Positions 60,901 to 64,000 of a stretch of DNA of 64,000 nucleotides are shown piece by piece. Within the stretch, counting starts at the first letter, position 1. Every line of letters begins with the position of its first letter. Origin of the DNA: Sinonovacula constricta (Eukaryota; Mollusca; Bivalvia; Cardiida; Solecurtidae). Location of the stretch: assembly GCA_007844125.1 (NCBI GenBank), contig CM017563.1:26690694-26754693 (forward strand), in the 5' to 3' direction. The position numbers and the translations under genes are program-made. The notes under the pieces were generated by a model. It was not told the DNA's origin and ran no database searches. It saw only the letters and a list, made by a program, of their open reading frames with translations.

Positions 60901-61575
60901 AGTGGATTTTGATGTTAGCTCTTACACTGAGGCTACATTTAAAATTCCGATACATGTATAATACTTCAAATAAAATCATGAATATGTTTACCGGTAAAGA
61001 TAATATGCTGGTCATTATGACAGAGTGCCTGTAAACAAAGCCATAAATTAAGTTTATGAACATACCGGTATTGCTTTTTTTAAAGAAATGTGACAAGTTT
61101 TCCTAAACAATTGCTAGTATAGTCATGTATAAAATTATCATATATGCTGTGATTTTTCATACATATTTATGCATCATTTTATGATAATTAAAAAAAGGTT
61201 TGTAAATGTTTTCTTATCTTTTTAAAATCATATAAAAAAAAAAAAAATGCTAAAATTAAAATTGTTTTGTATGACCTTAAATACAAGTGTACATTCCATC
61301 TAACGTCATTCAACTGTTGAGAATATTGGATAAAACCCAACTTCTGTTGTTCCAGGAATAACCTGAAATCAATGTGTAATCCCAAGTTTGGCAGTGTGTT
61401 CAGAACCCACCACAACCCTACGTATTTCAGTCGACGCATGGCCCGGTTCGCAGACATCTACATGTCCAGTCTTACCAACCTGCTGCAGTACTCCATCACC
61501 CACACCTTCTACCCACGCAGGAATGCCCTTCCTCATGAACCCTTCCTTCTGGGTCACCCCTCTCTGTATAAGTAG
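3032..61575 (+). CDS. NT5DC3-like: NT5DC2/NT5DC3-like 5'-nucleotidase domain protein, 16 exons
   Basis: A HAD-superfamily protein of the cytosolic 5'-nucleotidase/NT5DC family, assembled as join(3032-3185, 13475-13680, 14387-14464, 15023-15078, 16089-16179, 24351-24419, 26883-26939, 29196-29256, 30156-30258, 30618-30719, 31596-31677, 34414-34500, 34812-34865, 35303-35389, 54102-54166, 61356-61575). All introns are GT-AG, the phases join without a stop, and the sum is 1,572 nt (523 aa plus stop). HAD motifs are intact: DYDYT at 91-95 (nucleophile D91), ITNS at 284-287 (T285), ARKPKFF with K317, and GDHVYSD at 374-380 (D375, D380). [13 protein letters not shown] and the C-terminal NPTYFSRR and HTFYPRR are family signatures. 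The N-terminus is basic, Ser-rich and poor in acidic residues, which fits a mitochondrial presequence (inference). Family members are presumed phosphatases and the substrate is not known to me. NT5DC2 and NT5DC3 orthology cannot be separated here. Confidence 0.95.
3608..3769 (+). pseudogene. RecQ-like helicase N-terminal fragment
   Basis: An open frame begins [17 protein letters not shown] and continues to [11 protein letters not shown], a TAG stop (3710-3712), then [19 protein letters not shown]. The second part matches the Walker A region of RecQ/DEAD-type helicases (family pattern PTGxGKSxxYQ). The invariant Gly of GK is Glu (GAA) and Ser is Asn, so nucleotide binding would be lost. About 54 codons survive and then homology stops. 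It lies in intron 1, before array block 2. It is probably a relic of a dispersed helicase-bearing element or a processed copy. Confidence 0.6.
3785..4628. repeat. Palindrome-cored repeat array, block 2
   Basis: Same family as block 1, with cores near 3813-3837, 3999-4033, 4181-4222, 4369-4402 and 4553-4588, spaced about 180 bases. Spacers share phrases such as CTTTACATAATTATT and ATAGCCGCACC. The block ends where the 3' tail of a LINE copy begins at 4629. Confidence 0.75.
4629..4837 (+). mobile_element. 3' tail of a truncated LINE copy (copy a)
   Basis: This 209-base segment is repeated at 9325-9533 with only three mismatches that I can see. It encodes the LINE protein C-terminus ([20 protein letters not shown], then KPAQTSSA and TGA) followed by the 3' UTR ending CTGTATCTAACAACATT. 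The near-complete copy b follows directly, so this is a 5'-truncated copy placed head-to-tail, not an LTR. Confidence 0.8.
5012..6045 (+). pseudogene. LINE copy b, N-terminal zinc-finger region
   Basis: Open in one frame from just after a TGA at 5009 to the inserted element at 6046, with no evident ATG. It contains [18 protein letters not shown], a Cys/His zinc finger at about 5120-5188, typical of the DNA-binding N-terminus of this LINE group. A long Lys/Arg/Glu-rich probable coiled coil (about 5740-5960) follows, including the stretch [20 protein letters not shown] just before the RT region. The frame is cut after SREEEV by the TIR element. Removing the element and one copy of its GAGGT duplication rejoins it in phase with [11 protein letters not shown] at 6904. 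Confidence 0.75.
6046..6894. mobile_element. TIR DNA element inside LINE copy b (849 bp)
   Basis: Begins CAGACATCGCGAAA and ends with its exact reverse complement TTTCGCGATGTCTG, a 14-bp terminal inverted repeat. It is flanked by GAGGT on both sides (6041-6045 and 6895-6899); an 8-bp duplication with two mismatches is also possible. Sub-terminal regions repeat GGACCGGC/GGTCCGAC-type motifs. No transposase is present. The minus strand encodes a short zinc-finger-like protein segment (6074-6373). It belongs with 35,531-36,474. The CAG...CTG ends and size suggest a non-autonomous hAT-like element, but that assignment is tentative. Confidence 0.8.
6074..6373 (-). CDS. Antisense ORF in the TIR element, 99 aa
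   Basis: Starts [21 protein letters not shown] basic stretch follows, then [20 protein letters not shown]. That matches a motif (S/R-F-x3-W-x3-R-x-WL-x-Y/F-D) found just ahead of C-x2-C zinc fingers in hAT-related and ZNF862-like proteins (family recall). The Cys pair is missing here and the reading frame runs into the terminal repeat, so it looks like a captured or decayed gene fragment. Whether it is expressed is unknown. Confidence 0.4.
   Translation of the reverse strand: MRVIKNGYPQVLFRAKPGKKRKIAADESGKRKQDYEKNRHERSFNEKWKTNREWLVYDDERKVKLATKALKKLVFEQKLSDRQFFFQTGKISEAAGPND
6900..8382 (+). pseudogene. LINE copy b, reverse transcriptase region
   Basis: Frame 1 runs from [11 protein letters not shown] through [17 protein letters not shown] (RT fingers), then [20 protein letters not shown] (motif A, first catalytic Asp), [14 protein letters not shown] (motif B) and FMDD at 7756-7767 (motif C), then [16 protein letters not shown] at 7240-7242 sits where family members have Arg (CGA to TGA), and TGA at 8203-8205 sits where they have Trp (TGG to TGA, in RRWLGLP). 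A one-base loss near 8380 moves the frame. All catalytic aspartates are present, so inactivation is recent. Confidence 0.8.
8383..9411 (+). pseudogene. LINE copy b, CCHC and restriction-like endonuclease region
   Basis: Continues in frame 3 from [16 protein letters not shown] to about 9295, then in frame 1 to the true stop at 9409-9411. [18 protein letters not shown] at about 8760-8813 is the CCHC-type motif, but its last Cys is Arg (CGC at 8808-8810). RPDIVIWS followed by [12 protein letters not shown] fits the PD...(D/E)xK-like restriction-like endonuclease. [14 protein letters not shown] and VEVGCRGF follow. The frame-3 stop at 9327 is premature. The real C-terminus, [19 protein letters not shown], is also encoded in copy a. 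Confidence 0.8.
9534..11100 (+). mobile_element. 5'-truncated LINE copy c of a related subfamily
   Basis: Begins abruptly inside the RT domain ([31 protein letters not shown]), directly after copy b ends. It then shows [68 protein letters not shown] and a C-terminus [16 protein letters not shown] with its stop near 10,978. Many stops and frameshifts make it much older than copy b. Its 3' UTR is recognisably related to that of copy b. It lacks 5' sequence and sits in the same orientation as copies a and b. From 9,903 on it is part of the right inverted-repeat arm. Confidence 0.75.
9903..12455. repeat. Right arm of the large imperfect inverted repeat
   Basis: Reverse-complement partner of 260-2,492. 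It is longer because it carries about 130 extra bases near 11,140-11,270 (in the LINE 3' flank) and a local tandem expansion of a roughly 100-bp unit at about 12,063-12,270. Homology starts at GTGAAGCAGCC (9903). The arm contains LINE 3' sequence and then palindrome-cored repeats, in mirror order to the left arm. Confidence 0.85.
11130..12545. repeat. Palindrome-cored repeat array, block 3
   Basis: Cores near 11331, 11535-11568, 11687-11718, 11861-11890 (partial), 12034-12068, 12135-12170, 12236-12270 and 12417-12451. Units from about 12,063 are shorter (around 100 bp) and nearly identical, sharing GGTTATGGGTTTATGTTTT and GATCCATAGAATTTCATAA, which indicates recent local expansion. The outer part of the right inverted-repeat arm lies here. 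Confidence 0.8.
12546..13474 (+). other. End of intron 1, no feature seen
   Basis: AT-rich intronic DNA with a short TAA/ATA microsatellite near 12,748-12,770 and TTG/ATG runs near 13,370-13,410. No repeat family or coding segment is recognised before the exon 2 acceptor. Confidence 0.5.
13475..13680 (+). CDS. NT5DC-like exon 2 (residues 52-120), nucleophile motif
   Basis: Acceptor TTGTTCAG|CTAAG, donor TAT|GTAAGT. Encodes the family signature [28 protein letters not shown] at residues 91-95 is HAD motif I with the nucleophile and acid/base aspartates D91 and D93. Ends in phase 0. This is the exon that identifies the gene. Confidence 0.97.
14387..14464 (+). CDS. NT5DC-like exon 3 (residues 121-146)
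   Basis: Acceptor ATTTTAG|TATCC, donor AAG|GTAAAA. Encodes [15 protein letters not shown] and [11 protein letters not shown]. The RGLHYD segment is strongly conserved in NT5DC2/3 proteins. Phase 0 at both ends, 26 codons. Confidence 0.95.
15023..15078 (+). CDS. NT5DC-like exon 4 (residues 147-164 plus 2 bases)
   Basis: Acceptor TTTTTCAG|GGCC, donor TATAG|GTGAGA. Encodes [18 protein letters not shown]. The LMKID and QLGTVYRG segments match the family cap region. Ends in phase 2 and exon 5 completes Arg165. Confidence 0.95.
16089..16179 (+). CDS. NT5DC-like exon 5 (residues 165-195)
   Basis: Acceptor ATGAGCAG|GGGG, donor CAG|GTGAGT. Encodes [20 protein letters not shown], then [10 protein letters not shown]. 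The EV-DLYGG and FYG segments match the family. It is followed by an 8.2-kb intron that contains the 38-bp minisatellites. Confidence 0.95.
16495..20930. repeat. 38-bp minisatellite array, main block
   Basis: About 117 tandem copies of a 38-base unit built on GAGCCAGACAGATGC, then (C/T)AGCAGTGTACNTGTA and an AT-rich joint. Subdomains differ: 16,500-17,750 alternates GCTGGCC and GTTGAGCC types (76-bp dimers), 17,760-18,470 is a CAAATTGTT type, and 18,480-20,400 a TACATGTATRTTGTT type. A 380-base (10-unit) higher-order repeat is visible, for example TGAGCCAGGC at 18,971 and 19,351. The unit's minus strand has no stop in any frame over long stretches, which produces spurious ORFs of up to 340 codons. 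Confidence 0.95.
20931..21439 (+). other. Unique intron 5 spacer between minisatellite blocks
   Basis: AT-rich sequence with no repeat units and no recognised gene. It separates the main 38-bp array from the LINE relic that hosts the second array copy. Confidence 0.5.
21440..21588 (-). pseudogene. LINE relic, 3' half (interrupted by the second array)
   Basis: On the minus strand an open frame reads [20 protein letters not shown] then [12 protein letters not shown], running into a (GAT)n-type microsatellite. It looks like the extreme C-terminus of an apurinic-endonuclease-type LINE polyprotein, where a (K/Q)W-x-LI motif is common. It appears to continue the segment at 23,787-23,960 in the same frame. 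Recognition is by pattern only. Confidence 0.4.
21589..23786. repeat. 38-bp minisatellite, duplicated 2.2-kb block
   Basis: Nearly base-for-base copy of 17,229-19,464. The offset is 4,360 bases up to about 22,797 and 4,322 after it, because one 38-base unit at 18,434-18,480 is missing here. Only rare substitutions are seen, for example CATAGG for CAAAGG near 23,184. Both ends are sharp and the flanks are not minisatellite but parts of a LINE relic. Confidence 0.95.
23787..23960 (-). pseudogene. LINE relic, 5' half (RT C-terminal region)
   Basis: On the minus strand an open frame reads [20 protein letters not shown] then [20 protein letters not shown] and WDQSILENK. This resembles the tail of LINE reverse transcriptases, where L-W-(F/Y)GHV-RM and G(R)PRKRW are typical; the Gly-His of GHV is Arg-Asp here. 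It stops at the boundary of the duplicated minisatellite, and the partner half is at 21,440-21,588. Confidence 0.5.
24351..24419 (+). CDS. NT5DC-like exon 6 (residues 196-218)
   Basis: Acceptor TTTATTCAG|GGGCC, donor GAC|GTAAGT. Encodes [20 protein letters not shown] and VTD. It corresponds to the QFMDIFSLPEM region of vertebrate NT5DC2/3. Phase 0 at both ends. Confidence 0.95.
24420..26882 (+). other. Intron 6 with short direct and inverted repeats
   Basis: Mostly unremarkable AT-rich DNA. At about 25,889-26,030 a unit of about 35 bases carrying GATGTTTTGTCCACCCATTC recurs three to four times. Its reverse complement (ATAGGACAAAACCTCCCATG and GGACAAAACATCCCATG) lies at about 25,097-25,135, giving an inverted pair about 0.9 kb apart that may bound an old element. 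No transposase or target duplication was found. Confidence 0.45.
26883..26939 (+). CDS. NT5DC-like exon 7 (residues 219-237)
   Basis: Acceptor CATTTTACAG|TACTTC, donor AGG|GTAAGT. Encodes [19 protein letters not shown], which fits the family segment after the SLPEM motif (YF...Y-P..VY-D). Phase 0 at both ends, 19 codons. Confidence 0.93.
27022..27165 (+). mobile_element. tRNA-derived SINE-like element
   Basis: CCTGTGGCTGAATTGGCAGT resembles a tRNA A-box region, and GGGTTCGGTGGGAACTT a degenerate B box. A conserved tail follows: TTTCAGCAGGCCTGCTGTGC then CAGTGGTTCTAC. The same tail occurs on the minus strand in the 45,873-46,112 element (CTAACCTGCTGTGTGCTGGT, GGTTCTGCC). It lies in intron 7, 82 bases after exon 7. 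Confidence 0.55.
27166..29195 (+). other. Remainder of intron 7, nothing recognised
   Basis: AT-rich intron DNA. Short ORFs here have no family features or supporting signals. Confidence 0.5.
29196..29256 (+). CDS. NT5DC-like exon 8 (residues 238-257 plus 1 base)
   Basis: Acceptor GTGTTTCAG|AATGC, donor CTAG|GTATTT. Encodes [20 protein letters not shown], matching the family pattern in which an acidic, Val-His-containing helix precedes the second half of the HAD fold. Ends in phase 1. The donor is weaker than its neighbours. Confidence 0.92.
29660..29935 (+). mobile_element. tRNA-derived SINE-like element with intact B box
   Basis: TTTCGCAATTAGTAGAGCATC resembles a tRNA A-box and D-arm region, and GGGTTCGATCC at 29,711-29,721 is a perfect B box. 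The cloverleaf is not completed, so it is not a functional tRNA gene. About 200 bases of unrelated body follow (ACTGGTTGGCCAGG, TCAAGAGGACACTGTC). The end is not defined by a tail or target duplication. It lies in intron 8. Confidence 0.6.
30156..30258 (+). CDS. NT5DC-like exon 9 (residues 258-291 plus 2 bases), HAD motif II
   Basis: Acceptor TTTTTACAG|ATCGC, donor CAT|GTAAGT. Encodes [20 protein letters not shown] then [13 protein letters not shown]. The hydrophobic strand ending ITNS, with T285, is HAD motif II. It ends two bases into the Ile292 codon, completed by the T that opens exon 10. Confidence 0.95.
30618..30719 (+). CDS. NT5DC-like exon 10 (residues 292-325 plus 2 bases), HAD motif III
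   Basis: Acceptor ATATAACAG|TGATT, donor GCCAG|GTGAGA. Encodes [20 protein letters not shown] then [13 protein letters not shown]. Lys317 in ARKPKFF is the motif III lysine, and DWRD-F-VV-VQA-KP-FF is highly typical of NT5DC2/3. The lead-in TATATATAACAG is a weak polypyrimidine tract, but phase and protein fit are exact. Confidence 0.95.
30720..31595 (+). other. Intron 10, nothing recognised
   Basis: AT-rich intron DNA with no repeat family or coding signal that I can support. Confidence 0.5.
31596..31677 (+). CDS. NT5DC-like exon 11 (residues 326-353)
   Basis: Acceptor TTCATTTCAG|ACCAT, donor CAG|GTAATC. Encodes [20 protein letters not shown] then KGNVYIQ. The PFR opening and the KG-(I/V)Y-QGN join with exon 12 match the family. 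Ends in phase 0. Confidence 0.94.
32120..34377. mobile_element. hAT-like non-autonomous DNA transposon in intron 11 (2.26 kb)
   Basis: An 8-bp target duplication CTTTATAT flanks it exactly (32,112-32,119 and 34,378-34,385). The ends are inverted: the left has TAGGGATGTAAATC and then TATTCGAATATTCG, and the right, reverse-complemented, is TAGGGATGTTAACGAATATT. The left end has five extra bases (TAGGT) before TAGGGATG. An 8-bp duplication and TAGGG-type ends fit the hAT superfamily. No transposase frame survives. The interior holds a (TTA)n tract (32,559-32,589) and a 54-bp tandem repeat. It ends 36 bases before exon 12. Confidence 0.85.
33028..33286. repeat. Tandem repeat of about 54 bp inside the hAT-like element
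   Basis: Five near-identical units of CTGTAAGACAATAACTAC followed by TTGGATTTATTTACCCTCGC. The first unit or two have ACTACAC where later ones have ACTACTAC. The array lies wholly within the transposon, so it probably amplified inside it. Confidence 0.9.
34414..34500 (+). CDS. NT5DC-like exon 12 (residues 354-382), HAD motif IV
   Basis: Acceptor TTATGTTTAG|GGAAAC, donor GCA|GTGAGA. Encodes [20 protein letters not shown] then [16 protein letters not shown] at residues 374-380 is HAD motif IV, with the Mg-binding aspartates D375 and D380. A hAT-like element ends at 34377 and its target duplication at 34385, so only 28 older intron bases remain before this exon. Confidence 0.96.
34812..34865 (+). 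CDS. NT5DC-like exon 13 (residues 383-400)
   Basis: Acceptor TTACTGACAG|GATCC, donor GAG|GTAAGG. Encodes [32 protein letters not shown] is a near-invariant family segment. Phase 0 at both ends, 18 codons. Confidence 0.96.
35303..35389 (+). CDS. NT5DC-like exon 14 (residues 401-429)
   Basis: Acceptor TTCCACTTCAG|GATG, donor CAG|GTAAAG. Encodes [20 protein letters not shown] then LQDLLEEIQ, a helical segment matching EI-I-NTEQY...L-LLE-MQ in the family. Phase 0 at both ends. It is followed by the longest intron, 18.7 kb. Confidence 0.93.
35531..36474. mobile_element. TIR DNA element in intron 14 (944 bp), same family as 6046-6894
   Basis: Begins CAGTCTTCGCAAAAGG and ends with the reverse complement CCTTTTGCGAAGACTG. 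The sub-terminal regions contain CCGGTCTGG/GCCAGACCG-type motifs, like GGACCGG in the first element. The target duplication is unclear; the flanks share only AGTT. The minus strand encodes the same W-x3-R-x-WL protein segment. It lies about 140 bases after exon 14. No transposase is present. Confidence 0.75.
35949..36164 (-). CDS. Antisense ORF in the second TIR element, 71 aa
   Basis: Reads [20 protein letters not shown], then [20 protein letters not shown] and [14 protein letters not shown]. It is homologous to the 6074-6373 ORF over the basic and W-x3-R-x-WL region. Unlike that one it keeps MFCKVC, the first Cys pair of a zinc finger as in hAT-related/ZNF862-like proteins (recall). It ends soon after, so the finger is incomplete. 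Fragment status is likely. Confidence 0.45.
   Translation of the reverse strand: MLNLGRNVNKLKVKKVKAKEYETKRPPRSFKESWKSGRDWLSFDKERNQMFCKVCRQQRQKMTLRQHLTLL
36475..37559 (+). other. Intron 14 spacer with a possible tRNA-like relic
   Basis: AT-rich DNA. At about 37,300-37,375 the minus strand carries GGGTTTGAATCCC, which fits a tRNA B box, but no convincing A box or SINE body was found. Nothing else is recognised before the minisatellite. Confidence 0.35.
37560..43765. repeat. 32-bp minisatellite array (6.2 kb)
   Basis: Roughly 190 tandem copies of a 32-base unit combining ACAGATCAGAT with RCACTGACTTGTACATAAACC. The left edge (37,560-37,980) is diverged and loosely spaced; the core is homogeneous. 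Some units lack one A (ACATAACC). A 445-base higher-order repeat is visible: GATTCGT recurs at 39,901 and 40,346, and long blocks at 40,050-40,331 and 40,495-40,776 match. It lies in intron 14 and has no coding meaning. Confidence 0.95.
43766..45872 (+). other. Intron 14 segment, nothing recognised
   Basis: AT-rich DNA between the 32-bp array and the poly(T) tract. No supported gene, repeat family or RNA was found. Confidence 0.5.
45873..46112 (-). mobile_element. Minus-strand SINE-like element with a 40-base poly(A) tail
   Basis: A run of 40 T at 45,873-45,912 is the poly(A) tail of an element read on the minus strand. Its body contains GGTTTGGGTCCTGGTTGGGA, then CTAACCTGCTGTGTGCTGGT and GGTTCTGCC, sharing the tail domain of the 27,022 element. 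The long uninterrupted tail suggests recent insertion. The 5' limit and target duplication are not certain. Confidence 0.6.
46113..53328 (+). other. Long stretch of intron 14 without a recognised gene
   Basis: AT-rich DNA. At 48,225-48,310 short direct repeats of TTTGGCGNTTTTTGGCGTTGTGCG occur. A 29-codon ORF at 48,843-48,932 is noted separately. Otherwise no repeat family, exon or RNA gene could be supported. Several short ORFs here lack any family features. Confidence 0.5.
48843..48932 (+). pseudogene. Acidic 29-codon ORF, possible transposase N-terminal relic
   Basis: Reads [20 protein letters not shown] then GESDLNLVF and stop. Acidic openings with an E-F-x-GF-x-E-x-DL pattern occur at the start of some PiggyBac-like and other DDE transposases (recall). 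Nothing downstream continues such a protein, so this may equally be chance. Confidence 0.15.
53329..53530 (+). mobile_element. Mollusc interspersed repeat, short copy
   Basis: Starts AGCTCACCTGAGCACAACAT and ends GAGCTATTCAGGGCCATCAT then AGCACTCTTGTT. I recognise these head and tail phrases as a repeat widespread in bivalve genomes (memory, no search run). The middle differs from the copy at 62,117. It lies in intron 14. Confidence 0.55.
54102..54166 (+). CDS. NT5DC-like exon 15 (residues 430-450 plus 2 bases)
   Basis: Acceptor TTGTTTTTAG|GAGAAG, donor TTGAG|GTATAC. Encodes [20 protein letters not shown] and L. The acidic run followed by (W/F)MKER matches the C-terminal helix of the family. 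Ends in phase 2 and exon 16 completes Arg451. It is small and far from its neighbours, but the phase and protein fit are exact. Confidence 0.88.
54167..55376 (+). other. First part of intron 15, nothing recognised
   Basis: AT-rich intron DNA with no repeat family or gene that I can support. Confidence 0.5.
55377..56425. mobile_element. AT-rich element with long terminal inverted repeats (1,049 bp)
   Basis: The left end TTATGGCATGTGAAACGTTG pairs with the right end, reverse-complemented, TTATGGTGTGTGGAACGTTG. Pairing continues imperfectly for about 250 bases, to CAATAATTGCATCATGGG (left, about 55,593) and CCCATGATGCAATTATTG (right, about 56,171). A 4-bp duplication TTTC flanks it. The arms consist of AT-rich, tandem-like ATATAAATAT motifs. 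The interior of about 530 bases has no ORF with family features. The superfamily is not identified. Confidence 0.7.
56430..60945. repeat. 40-bp minisatellite array (about 4.4 kb)
   Basis: About 105 copies of a 40-base unit made of AGTCTAYAGTYAGTGGATWW plus TGGTGATAGCTCTTACACTG. It is highly regular from 56,728 to 60,540, with diverged units at both ends. Two main variants (GGATTTTGG and GGATAATGG) form a higher-order repeat of 560 bases (14 units): CAGTGGAATT recurs at 58,081 and 58,641 with matching neighbours. A non-repeat block at 56,577-56,724 interrupts the left end and is duplicated beyond the right end. Confidence 0.95.
56577..56724. repeat. Direct repeat flanking the 40-bp array, left copy
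   Basis: Starts GAGGCTACATTTAAAATTC and includes TGTTTACCGGTAAAGATAAT, ending in a T run. The same sequence lies at 60,931-61,083 with very few changes. It shows that the array grew together with its right-hand flank. Confidence 0.9.
60931..61083. repeat. Direct repeat flanking the 40-bp array, right copy
   Basis: Near-identical to 56,577-56,724, differing by C for T after AAATTC and by a 6-base CCGGTA insertion (CATACCGGTATTGC against CATATTGC). It lies 273 bases before exon 16. Confidence 0.9.
61356..61575 (+). CDS. NT5DC-like exon 16 (residues 451-523 and stop)
   Basis: Acceptor TTGTTCCAG|GAATAAC. Encodes the conserved C-terminal block [40 protein letters not shown] and [11 protein letters not shown], ending GHPSLYK and a TAG stop at 61573-61575. 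The FG-(I/V)FRT-NPTYF-RR and TFYPRR segments are strongly conserved in NT5DC2/3. Its higher GC content stands out from the AT-rich flanks. Confidence 0.96.
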
Positions 61576-62116
61576 ATACATGTCTTTGTGTACATTGTCC
61601 AAAGAATTGTTTTATCTCTGTGGTTGTGATAGTCACACCTTACACATTAAAAGTTATCAGTGTGCTTGAAATAGAATTACTATAAAGAGCTATAGAATTT
61701 GTGCAGTTTTTTGACAGATTTATTTAATAAAAGCTGGGGAGCTATACATTTTTATTATTATTTTCCCCAAAGCTTTAATTGATCGTGAGAGTATATTGCA
61801 GATCGCTATCTGCCATTTGTTATGCAGACAGTTTCCTTTTTGTTATTTAGTTTATTAATTAGTTTACTCCTTGCATTTACATAGATAGGATGTTCTATAA
61901 GTTTAATATTGATTAAAGTTAAAAAAAATGACTGTAGATTGATTTTCATTGTGAGTTCTCTGTGGACACCATTTAAATGCAATAAACATGTAAACACTGC
62001 ATTGCATAACAGTATAATTTAGTGACCACATAAATGTACAAATGTAATTACTATAGAATCAATGGTTTGTTCAGCCAATGTAACAGGTAGAAACCTTTTT
62101 TCATGCATTTTTTATC
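61576..62116 (+). other. 3' UTR of the NT5DC-like gene with polyadenylation signals
   Basis: Follows the TAG stop. The first AATAAA lies at 61726-61731, about 150 bases after the stop, and another AATAAA occurs near 61980. Which one is used cannot be decided from the sequence. The stretch is AT-rich with no further coding signal. Confidence 0.5.
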
Positions 62117-62405
62117 AGCTCACCTGAGCACAACATGCTCAAGGTGAGCTTTTCTGACAGCGCTTCGTCCATCGTACGATGTCAACATTTGAGCTTGTGA
62201 ACACGCTAAAGGCCACAGTTTTTATCATATCTTCAACAGACTTGGTCAGAATGTTATCTGCATGAAATCTTGGCTGTGTTCATTATTGGGTCAACTGGGG
62301 TCAAAAAGTAGGTAACTAGGTCAAATCTTAGAAAAAGCTTGTGAACGCACTAGAAGCCACATCTATAGGCCAATCTTCATCAAACTTGGTCAAAATATTT
62401 GTCTC
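62117..62405 (+). mobile_element. Mollusc interspersed repeat with hairpin head
   Basis: Starts AGCTCACCTGAGCACAACAT and is followed by AAGGTGAGCTTTTCTG, so AGCTCACCT and AGGTGAGCT form a hairpin of 9 base pairs. The body has TCGTCCATCGTACGATGTC, GCTTGTGAACACGCTAAAGG and the repeated phrase TCTTCAWCARACTTGGTCA. I recognise this as a widespread bivalve repeat. It lies downstream of the nucleotidase gene. Confidence 0.6.
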
Positions 62406-64000
62406 ATATTATCTAATACTCATTTTTATGACAGATTACAATAAGTTGTTGTAATTTATTGTAGTCATTTAAGTGGGAGTGTTGAAGTAGTGTCTCTGGC
62501 TTGTTAGTGATTATTTCAGGAAGTGGAAAAAATCTAAATGGAAACTAATAATACTTGCACACTGAAAATGAGAATTTAGAAGTAAATAAAAATTAAACAG
62601 TTCCTGTTGTATTGTAAAATATTTCACAAAATTGTTTGTGTATGTACTTACATGGGCATTAGTAGTACAACTTTGCTACCTTTACTATACAAATGTTCTT
62701 TTCAATTCATAGTAAATGTTCTATGAAGTATAATATCTGTAATTTGTTAATCAAATTGGGTTTTTGTTTTTTGTTTTTTTATTTGTCAAGTCACTTTTTG
62801 TTGTTTTCTTATAACACAAAGTAATAACTTACAAAAAATCCTTTAAACAGAACTTTATAAAATATTATGATTACTTTGTTAAGTAATATGAGGTTTTATC
62901 TCATAGTGTGTGCATACTATAATTATTTGAAATATAACTACAGACAACAAGGGTAAACATTCTTACAGTTTAATGATGTATGTGATGTGTTAGGATATTA
63001 TAAATAATAAAGAGCAGATATGTATACCTCTTGTTAAAATGTTTTAACACCTCATCTGTCTCAGGGCAAAGAATGATAATACATTGTCTCTAAATGAAGC
63101 ATTTGATTTTAATTTCCTGTTGCAATAGTTTATCTTTACATGTAGTATATGCTAATATGTCTGCTTTATTTTACTATATTATTGAAGGCAATGTAAAGTG
63201 CACACTGTATATTGTGTGACCATGAAGTACAGGTAAAATTTAATTACAAAGTTGGGTTTTCCAAGAGGAAAGATAATCTCAAATGAGTTTTTAAGCTGAC
63301 TTTTGAACTTGTAATTATTTTGCCTAGATGGAAAAGACATTATTAGGAAAAGGATTGTTGAAAATGTAAATTTTTGATGTGTGCTTTTAAGAATGATTTC
63401 TATAATATAGTTTCTAAACAATTCTAAAGATTAGATTTAGTACAGTTATCTAAATAGCAAGTCATTGAAACTCGATTTGATCTTATTAGATACCAGTGGG
63501 TAGACAGACAGACAGAATTGTCAGGTGTAAACGTTAAAATAAGTAAGATAATATATTGTCACCCAGTCATTTACAAAGTATTCTTATTTTTTTAAATTAG
63601 CAGAGAGTTTATGCATAGGAATTTAAAATAAATACATCTTTTTAAAGGTTCTTTTGACGTTTTGATAAGCTGATCCCATAAAATAATAAAAATATGTTTA
63701 GGTCTGTTACTTGAGGTACAAAAAACACTATAATCTATATCCTAGGGAGTAAGGAGAGTTTTTGGGAGTAAATTTCAGCATTTTGATTATACATGTATTA
63801 GTTTATGCCATATCTTGTAATTTTACTATCTTTGGGATATAAAGATATATTTGTGGGATTTTAAAGTTACAAAATTAGTCAAGTAAGAATAATCTTTTCA
63901 TTTTATTTACCAACAGTATGTCAGTTATTTGGCAGTATTTCTGTTATTTGGAGATGTCCACATGAAGCAGATACAGTGCTGCCTTCTTTGTTTACAGCAT
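62406..64000 (+). other. Downstream intergenic DNA, nothing recognised
   Basis: AT-rich DNA without a supported gene, RNA or repeat family up to the end of the window. Confidence 0.5.

Noticed and set aside
16495..60945. Common origin of the 38-, 32- and 40-bp units
   Set aside because: The 38- and 32-bp units share loose phrases (CAGAnAGATGC, CTTGTA) but no alignment holds across a full unit, so I do not claim relatedness.

Overview
This is a piece of nuclear DNA from an animal, most likely a bivalve mollusc. It is AT-rich, its one host gene has 15 GT-AG introns, and interspersed repeats of a type I associate with mollusc genomes occur at 53,329 and 62,117. The species cannot be read from the sequence; a heterodont such as Dreissena or Mya is only a guess.

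The window holds one confidently recognised host gene, on the plus strand. It is an NT5DC2/NT5DC3-type 5'-nucleotidase-domain protein of the HAD phosphatase superfamily. I assembled it by hand from 16 exons between 3,032 and 61,575. All splice phases agree and the product is 523 residues, the usual length for this family. The coding part is 1,572 bases spread over about 58.5 kb, so nearly all of the window is intron.

Layout. 1-2,492: left arm of a large inverted repeat, made of palindrome-cored repeats plus a minus-strand LINE fragment. 2,493-3,185: probable promoter, 5' UTR and exon 1. 3,186-13,474: intron 1, with a RecQ-like helicase relic, a second palindrome-cored array, a head-to-tail cluster of LINEs with a C-terminal restriction-like endonuclease (R2 superclade, closest to Hero as I recall it), a TIR element that split that LINE, and the right arm of the inverted repeat. 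13,475-16,179: exons 2-5. 16,495-23,786: a 38-bp minisatellite and a 2.2-kb second copy of it apparently inserted into an old LINE relic. 24,351-35,389: exons 6-14, with two SINE-like elements and a hAT-like element ending 36 bases before exon 12. 35,390-54,101: intron 14, with a second TIR element, a 6.2-kb 32-bp minisatellite and a poly(A)-tailed SINE. 54,102-61,355: exon 15 and intron 15, with a long-TIR element and a 4.2-kb 40-bp minisatellite. 61,356-61,575: final exon, then 3' UTR and downstream DNA.

Apart from the nucleotidase, everything recognisable is mobile or repetitive DNA. The most interesting structures are the palindrome-cored repeats flanking the LINE cluster, the inverted repeat that encloses exon 1, the duplicated minisatellite block, and two related TIR elements that carry the same antisense protein segment.
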